Positions 61,385 to 64,000 of a stretch of 64,000 nucleotides of DNA are shown in pieces (the first letter of the stretch is position 1; every line of letters starts with the position of its first letter). The translations under genes were made by a program, and so were the position numbers. The notes beneath the pieces were generated by a model. That model worked only from the letters and a program-made list of their open reading frames with translations. It did no database searches and was not told the origin of the DNA. Source of the DNA: Serpula lacrymans var. lacrymans S7.9 (lineage: Eukaryota; Basidiomycota; Agaricomycetes; Boletales; Serpulaceae); assembly GCF_000218685.1 (NCBI RefSeq), contig NW_006763307.1, forward strand, positions 532,507 through 596,506, in the 5' to 3' direction.

Positions 61385-62690
61385 TTAGATAACTTGTACT
61401 TTTGGCCACTTGTACTGAGGGCCAACCTAGATAACAATGAGTTGCCGCGCAAAATACAAAAAAACGAGTGCGTACCAGCTGGACACACATAGCACCCATC
61501 TTGTGACCGACCTCAATACACTCGTCCAAGGGCTTTCCAGCAACGAAAGCACCAAGGAAACCTCCAGCAAATGCATCTCCAGCGCCGTTGGTATCAACGA
61601 TCTGATCACTCGGGATGGCATTTACACCATATGTTTTGGGGCTATCCGGCTCCGCAGAGGATACCACGATAGTGGAGTGTGGTCCTTGTGTGAAGATGAC
61701 GATACGGGGGCGCGAAGCGTTGGATTTCGGGAGGGAGGCAAGTGCTTTGGCGATGGCGGGTAAGTCTTTGCTGTCCGGTACACCATTCGCGCTACCCCAG
61801 GCCTCAGCTTCGCTCTCATTTCCAATGATAATATCAGTGTGAGGGATGACTTGTTGAAGTTGAGCCCCGAAGAATTGAGAGATGAAAGGTGCCGATAAAT
61901 TGAGGACGAACACCTTTATTCAACATTAATGATGTTTAATGATGATATAACGAAAGGATATCTTACCTTGGATGCGTTAGATGCCTTCTTTGCTACCTCG
62001 AGGACAGACTCGACTCCATGAGTCAAGAAAAATCCCTCGACATAGAATACTTTGGCAGCATCAACCAAGGGAGCAATGGCGGACGACGAAAGGTGCGACT
62101 GTTCGAATTTCTCTGCAGCTCGCAAGGTGGTGACCAGCGATCTAGTGAAGATATACTATCATCAAGAGGTGGGCATCATGTAGATAAGAATTGTACTCAC
62201 CGATGGTGGCCTGTGATGACAACGGCGCATGCACCAGTCTTTTCGCCTTTTTTGACAAGATAAGCTTCCTGTAATCCTTCACGTTTGTTAGCAGCTTTTA
62301 GCTGCTCTGCTAGTTCATCGTCTCCGACGCAACCGGTGTAGACTACGGAATTTGGGGGGAGTATGTACTGTGAGATAAATTGTGAGATTGCTAGGAGAAT
62401 GCTGCGATAAGATAACTCACGGCAGCACCACGAGCAGCATTTTGCGATGCACCACCGGCAACATATGTTACTTTGTAGTTTGCGACGACTTCATCGTAGC
62501 TATAAAAGTGTTTGACCGTGCAGGGCAGCGATTCGCACAGAAATACTTACATCGGTGTATGCTTCTCCTCAGCCAGGATAGCATCATTAGCTTTCAGATC
62601 ATATTTCTTCAAAAGTTCCTCCCCATTTGTTACCTGCATGTCAAGCAGGGGGTTGCCCAAGCAGAAGAGGGAGTACGTTGGGGATGCCAT
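61385..62690 (-). CDS. ADO1: Adenosine kinase
   Basis: Six exons (62551-62690, 62421-62499, 62201-62367, 61967-62141, 61476-61913, 61385-61426) give 346 residues, the family's usual length. It phosphorylates adenosine to AMP and so clears adenosine from the S-adenosylmethionine cycle. PfkB-fold marks: SLFCLGNPLLDMQ at the start, YVAGGASQNAARGA (substrate glycine motif), FYVEGFFLTHGVESV, IIIGNESEAEAWG, and the catalytic DTNGAGDAFAGGFLG with Asp near residue 298. The last exon supplies GPQYKWPKVQVI, the conserved ADK end. No targeting signal is seen. Confidence 0.96.
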
Positions 62691-63169
62691 GGCGATTACG
62701 AGGAAATGGGATGATGGAAGTAAGAACGATATCGACTGAGGGAAAAAAAGAAATCTGCCGTTGCAGGCTGCCACTCATTCCCAAGTCGAGATCTCCCATA
62801 TGCGCACATACATCGATAACAGCTACCGAAAAGCTCCCTGCTTCTTCGCTTACGACCAAGAATAATGTACATGAGTATATTAAACATGCAAGAGAGCCGA
62901 GAAAATCAAAACAACTTGATGAATGTCTTCAGGATAACAACTGTTGTACGCTAAATTCTGCCTTGACAGATGTGTCAATGTTTCTAATATACAATGATGT
63001 GTTATATGCAGCTTGGTAGTACGCAACCCAAAACAAAAAGATGAGCAATGCCAAAAAGTAAATTGTAGCAGGGGTAAACTTGAGGTAAAATGCTGGATGT
63101 GCTAGCGGCAAAATCTGAAATGAGAGAAATGAAAAAAAATATACTGTTTTGATATCTTGAAAGCGCAGA
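62691..63169. other. ADK promoter and RdRP 3' flank
   Basis: 480 bp between two minus-strand genes. Only unsupported short frames are seen. Confidence 0.5.
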
Positions 63170-63953
63170 CTATTCCTCGCTATTGTGTAGCATGGTAAGC
63201 ACTCGAATAGTAGATGAGGTGATCGAAAAGCTCTCTGCAAACTGCGGGGTAAATGTGATGCCCCTGGCTGCTTGAGCTTTGATGTTACACAAATCCGCAT
63301 GGGCAGCAGCAAATGCGGCCTTGGGAGATGAGCTATAGGGGGTGCAGGCATATAGATACGACGCTTTGATTTTTTCAATCTCGCCCTCGGAAAAATGACA
63401 GCCGTTTTTGAAAGGAAGTTCTTTGGCAAACTCGGACGCAATCTTGCGGTAATTGTCATTGCTGGATTCTTGAGAACTTGTATGCTTGGAATTCTTTCTT
63501 GGGGACCCTTCCCGTTCTCTAGCGGACTGTGCACTAATTCTTTTCCAAAAAATCCCCACCCCGTCGACATGCTCCTTTATTTCGTGCAAGTTATGAGAAA
63601 GCCCTGGGAAACCTTGCTTCTCTGCGTTTACCGCCCTTTTCTCGGCGTCTTCGAAAGGTTTACAGAGGTCTTTATCCAATTTCCTGTTCAGAGTTTCGCC
63701 ACGTTTTTCATATTGATTTAGATGCGTGTCTCTCAGTTTAAGACCCTCGTGAACAATGACATCCAAAATAAAAGGCTCGGACGTATGTCGTTTAGTTATA
63801 TAAGTCGTATTGTTGGTGACCAGGAATCGGTCAGAGGTTTCGACCTTCTTCATATAATACGCCGCCTTGGAAGCATACGCTCCATGATCCTTTTTGAATA
63901 TTTCAGACCTCACGCGTAGCCCTGTCTTGCTCGAGTCAAGACAAGTAGTGAAC
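63170..63953 (-). CDS. RNA-dependent RNA polymerase, C-terminal part (cut by window edge)
   Basis: The last coding exon of a gene that continues past the right edge; acceptor TGCAG at 63954-63958. About 260 residues. It starts TTCLDSSKTGLRVRSEIFKK, the block after the catalytic core in cellular RdRPs (usually LDxxKTGxRV). It ends with the helical part KIASEFAKELPF, KIKASYLYACTPYSSS and FAAAHADLCNIKAQA, matching the KASYAY...AxxxLCxIKA end of QDE-1/RDR proteins. Such enzymes make double-stranded RNA for RNA interference. The catalytic DbDGD motif lies outside the window, so activity cannot be judged. The frame is open to a TAG at 63170. Confidence 0.75.
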
Positions 63954-64000
63954 CTGCATGATTTGTGAGCCTGAAGAAACGTATGAACCGGGATATTACT

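Overview
The window is nuclear DNA of an intron-rich basidiomycete fungus, most likely an Agaricomycete. The evidence is the gene content (MYND and pseudogene families typical of mushrooms and relatives), introns of about 45-70 nt with GT..AG ends in nearly every gene, and short intergenic spaces. There are no operons, CRISPR arrays or prokaryotic features. I joined exons by hand from splice sites and reading frame. For most genes the joined coding length is a multiple of three and the protein runs end to end like its family.

Layout, left to right. 450-3698: mitochondrial ribosomal protein L2 (-) and RVB2/reptin helicase (+) share a 134 bp divergent promoter. 3699-9908: a lineage-specific island with a long foldback repeat, perfect palindromes, a minisatellite and three unrecognised genes; the two larger ones have the same five-exon, all-phase-1 intron plan. 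10430-11989: a broken gene of an Agaricomycete family. 12144-13221: a GON7-like KEOPS subunit and a small hydrophilic, stress-type protein. 14883-20050: a tandem pair of MYND-finger genes. The second carries a 331 bp insertion flanked by a 6 bp direct repeat and a 2 nt frameshift, so I call it a pseudogene. 20483-25517: thioredoxin (-) and a LAM-type sterol transfer protein with GRAM, VASt and TM segments (+).

26399-38340: an AGC kinase with an N-terminal PX domain (-), a small acidic protein (+), a pyridoxamine-oxidase-fold FMN protein (-) and a CorA-type Mg2+ transporter (+). 38750-48261: a HAD hydrolase, a full-length ABCA transporter and an RCC1-repeat (ATS1-like) protein, all on -. 48572-58787: KOG1/raptor (-) and dynactin p150Glued (+), head to head. 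59169-62690: a C2H2 zinc-finger factor (+) and adenosine kinase (-). 63170 to the right edge: the C-terminal part of an RNA-dependent RNA polymerase (-).

Most genes are unrelated housekeeping genes in ordinary fungal order, so no pathway cluster is claimed. Thematic links are growth and nutrient signalling (KOG1, PX-AGC kinase, RVB2 as a TORC1-assembly partner), membrane lipid and ion handling (LAM, ABCA, CorA), and RNA silencing (RdRP, with hairpin-forming repeats at 4.0 and 8.9 kb). The least explained parts are the 4.0-9.9 kb island and the interrupted MYND copy.
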